Source of the DNA: Tubiluchus corallicola
Lineage: Eukaryota; Priapulida; Priapulimorpha; Priapulimorphida; Tubiluchidae
Direction: 5' to 3'
DNA: 64,000 bases
Assembly (NCBI GenBank): GCA_030141605.1
Contig: JAQGDQ010000311.1
Location: 216,150 to 280,149, forward strand
Of the stretch, positions 60,981 to 64,000 are shown in pieces; position 1 is the stretch's first letter, and every line of letters begins with the position of its first letter. Both the position numbers and the translations under genes were made by a program. The notes under the pieces were generated by a model. That model had not been told where the DNA came from and ran no database searches. It saw only the letters and a program-made list of their open reading frames with translations.

Positions 60981-63420
60981 GCTTGATGCCACAACATGTT
61001 ACATTCAGATGCTCGCCAGACTTCCTGCTAAACATGATTCAAACACAGGTGTGTGATTTGAGCTTGAGCACTTAACACTGGATACACTTCTCAGCACCAA
61101 ATCGTGTGCAGCAATCGGCTCATGTCTGAAATAATGTAAACAAAGACCTGACAACCAAATGTACGGTACAGTACAACTGAAATAAGCCGTAATGGCAAAA
61201 CAGGTTATGATTCATACACACAGGTTATGATCTGTTCACGTATGATCAGTACAAAAGGCATACCCACACGGGGGTGAGTGGTGGAACACTGCGGGTATAT
61301 GGAGCAATGAACTATAATCTATGGGCTATTATAATGGCAGCAACAAACCACGCGCAGAAATTTGAACAAAACACACTCGCCATTAATGCGCATACATTAT
61401 CGCATAAAATAATAAAATAAAACAAATTACTGTCATCATCAATCCAAGAGCTATCAAAGAGGACAAACAGAAGCACCCTCGGGGAGAAAACCAAGCGCCT
61501 ATTAATCAATAACTTTGAATCACATTGTCCCCAATTCACCAAAATTTCACATAATCCAAAGGTCAAAAGACGCTTTTATTTGAAGTGCAAAATTTACAAT
61601 CATGAATCAATATGAATCAGAACAACATTTGCAACAATTTGTCAATGTTAATTTTCCATACAGGAACTTCAGAGCTATGAGCACGTACAAGCAGATTAGC
61701 TAAACTCACTGACGATGATTTATGCTCTAAGTACCGTTTACAGAAACGCCTGATTCATAACATTCGAGTTTTAATGGCCTGTGAAGTTATTTTAATATAT
61801 ACTAATTGTAGAAGACCTTCAAATGTTAATAAGAGCTGACAGCGGGGTAACAGGTGATTTCGAATGGCCTTAAACTTCTGTGAGGCTTATGACCTGTCAT
61901 TCACGGTGCACAGTAAAAAACTTGTGCAAGTTCAAGTTTATTGGGCAAACCAGAACATGTTAAAGCAGCAATGCATACATCATAACAACTCAGCTTTAAT
62001 AGTTTTTACTGTTGTATTTCTTGACAAAAGCACACGCCGTTAAACATAATTTTCAGTACAATCAGCATCATAAACAACGTGATAAATAAAATTTATTACT
62101 ATTACTATTATTCCTCTACTCCATTGGCGGTGAACTATGTAAACTCAGTGCTGTAAAACTGTTATCAAATGTTAACAAAGACTATATAACAAGAAAACTA
62201 AACAAAAACTAGAAATACTAACAATAAATAACTTACTTAATAGTTATTCTACAAACAGTCATACCACAATCCTGGTATAGATTATGCAAAACAAGGCATC
62301 ATTGCTCAATCTTTAGAGCTGATGTCAACATAGCACAATCTATTATCTTTCTTCCTACCACTTCCATCCTTCTACTCTTCCTGTGTGATCTAACCTTTCT
62401 CCCAGTTCTTTTTTTTATTCACTCATCCATTCTTCTTTTATCGGGTTCACATGACAGTGGGCTTATACAAGCCTTTGCTTCTGTAGCCCACTGCAGTACA
62501 ATTATTCTTTTACGATAACGATAGTGTAACATAAAACATAGCAATCTAATACAGTAGATGTAATGATTTTGATGTCACTGTGTGCTTAATGTCATTATAT
62601 TGTACTGAATGTGTTAATAATAATAAACTAAAAAACCTTCTCGTACTTTTCTACATAAACAGCATTGCTAACACAAACTAATTAAAACAACTGATCACAA
62701 TTAAGTTACGCGGCGTTATTGCTGTACCTACTGTACTGATCCGTCAAATTTCTTACTGCTGACCTAGTCAAAAGTTAACACACAAATGATATAATGACTC
62801 TTCTCCATGAGCTGAATACTAAACTCTCGGCTTGTGACACGACAAAAACGTTTGGCACAGAACTTGTACAGCCGCGTATACTTACTAAACAACAAGACGC
62901 TCTAAACAACGCCTATTTAGCCAAGCGAAACTGAACTGAATGGCCAACGAAAACACGGTGCCGTGAACACTGAACTCAACGTGGAATTCTCACAAGGAAA
63001 CCGCCAGTGCATTTGAGTACACCTACTTCCCACATGCACTAGACTTCGGTCAAACAAACAGATTATTTCATATCTCTGCTAACCCCTTGAAACACGTTGT
63101 AAAGTTGCGGCTAGGCTGCCAATGTGCACAAAAGCTTTACAGCGCATGCCCAACTTTCTTAGATGCTTCGGGACACATTACAAGCGCGCCGCAAATATTC
63201 ATGTCATAACATATTTGCATTCCAACAAAAAACGCACTTTACTGAAATGTTATTAGACCAAGGTCTGACGCAAGTTGTAAACAAAATATGCAAGTGCTAT
63301 TACTAGCTGTAACTGTTGTATTGCAGCGCAACTAGAAAGGAAAACGGAATGTTATCAAGCCGTCAAAATTATTAAAATCTGTCAGGCTATCATCACTGCG
63401 TGTAGTTGTCCTAATGTTGG
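60981..63420. promoter_or_regulatory. Upstream region of MYO9 (5' UTR and promoter expected, not resolved)
   Basis: No coding exon seen. The transcription start, any 5' non-coding exon and core promoter should be here if exon 1 is complete. I could not identify a convincing TATA box or initiator, so this is a placement by context only. Confidence 0.3.
62380..62634 (+). mobile_element. Retroelement 3' end, copy 2
   Basis: Same family as 60429-60672: ACAGTGGGCT pairs with AGCCCACTG around a loop with CCTTTGCTTC; the tail ends TAATAATAATAAAC. It lies upstream of the MYO9 start codon. Confidence 0.7.
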
Positions 63421-63460
63421 CTTACTGGTTTGGCTGAACGGTTTGCTACTCTGCACCTTC

Positions 63461-63607
63461 GCATTAAGTGGCGTTTATGCATCATGCGGATGCGGATGTG
63501 TTTTCACTGCGTTACAGCCTGCGAGTGCATTGAAAACAATATAAACAGATTTTATCTATCCGTAGCCGCAAAACGCATCCGCATGCTACAAAAACGCCAC
63601 TTTACGC
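63461..63607. repeat. 147-bp inverted repeat with about 34-bp arms
   Basis: Left arm contains AAGTGGCGTTTATGCATCAT then GCGGATGCG; right arm contains CGCATCCGCATGCTACAAAA then ACGCCACTT. It could be a tiny MITE or a hairpin. A short open frame across it is incidental. Confidence 0.75.
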
Positions 63608-63744
63608 AAATATTTTAAGCCAATGTAACCTGCTAACCTTGACGACAAGGTTCGACGCAACACTTAGTTGAATGCAGCACAAGCGCAAGATAATTCAAGG
63701 CATATTTCCTCAATTGGCAATGTAGAAATGTCCTCAATATGGCG

Positions 63745-64000
63745 TAAAGCTTGTTGAAGTCAAATGAAGAAAAACTGTGCACTGTCAACTTTCGTCAAAA
63801 GCATCAGTTTTTACAAACAATTACATAAATAGGATGTTTTCGCATGAAGGTTATACAAGCTGCATAAGTTTGGATTAGTTTAAGCAGTGTGCGTTTGTGG
63901 AAAGCCATGATGCGCTTACAAAAGGCCACGAAGTCCACCAGTTACGTCATATTTTCAAGCAAATGGCGGATACCACCGCGCCTGAAAATATATTTACAAC
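63745..64000. repeat. Dispersed repeat, copy 2 (cut by window edge)
   Basis: Same order of shared strings as 51880-52150, same orientation. The right end runs out of the window. Confidence 0.7.

Noticed and set aside
60981-60992. Extending MYO9 upstream to a GTG start at 60992
   Set aside because: Non-AUG starts are rare in animals; the ATG at 60980 has a good context and an in-frame stop lies just before.

Overview
The window looks like part of a metazoan nuclear genome. It is AT-rich, has GT-AG introns and many short retrotransposon and DNA-transposon remnants, and carries one long intron-rich gene. I cannot name the species. The gene content and repeat style fit a marine invertebrate, but nothing here decides it.

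One gene occupies almost the whole window on the minus strand: a class IX unconventional myosin (MYO9 family, a motor fused to a RhoGAP). I could trace 33 coding exons, from the start codon at 60980 down to 975. Every junction keeps the reading frame, giving 4,720 coding bases (1,573 codons plus one base). In order the protein holds a Ras-association-like N-terminus (exons 1-2), the myosin motor with P-loop, switch I and switch II (exons 2-21), a long basic loop-2 insert split over small exons 13-18, four IQ motifs (exons 22-24), a charged and partly coiled tail (exons 24-31) and a C1 zinc finger (exons 32-33). The RhoGAP domain expected of this class is not in the window and should lie beyond its left edge. 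No frameshift or in-frame stop was seen, so the gene appears intact. Bases 60981-64000 are upstream sequence with no coding exon recognised.

The introns hold the rest. Tandem arrays: (CAT)n at 84-836, 125 bp x8 at 1342-2328, 32 bp x about 60 at 2567-4570, 100 bp x3 at 6611-6911, 22 bp x about 25 at 9700-10260, 83 bp x8 at 26549-27208, 47 bp x13 at 30703-31311, about 145 bp x4 at 33468-34020, about 71 bp x3 at 39731-39945, 92 bp x6 at 52976-53535 and 79 bp x14 at 56705-57815. Transposons: pogo/Tigger-like elements (13402, 20126, 29122), hAT-like elements with 8-bp target duplications (25855, 27809), a TTAA-flanked family (25220, 54636), an inverted pair of 0.55-kb MITEs (11157, 37724), a 585-bp element with repeated subterminal motifs (46007), and several LINE coding and 3'-end remnants.

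The most unusual signal is the relation between tandem arrays and splice donors. The 32-bp array repeats the last bases of exon 32 together with its GTAAGT donor about 60 times. The 100-bp array does the same with the end and donor of exon 29. Five more arrays begin within about 110 bp downstream of a donor. This suggests repeat expansion seeded at exon/intron boundaries of one gene, with many decoy splice donors as a result.
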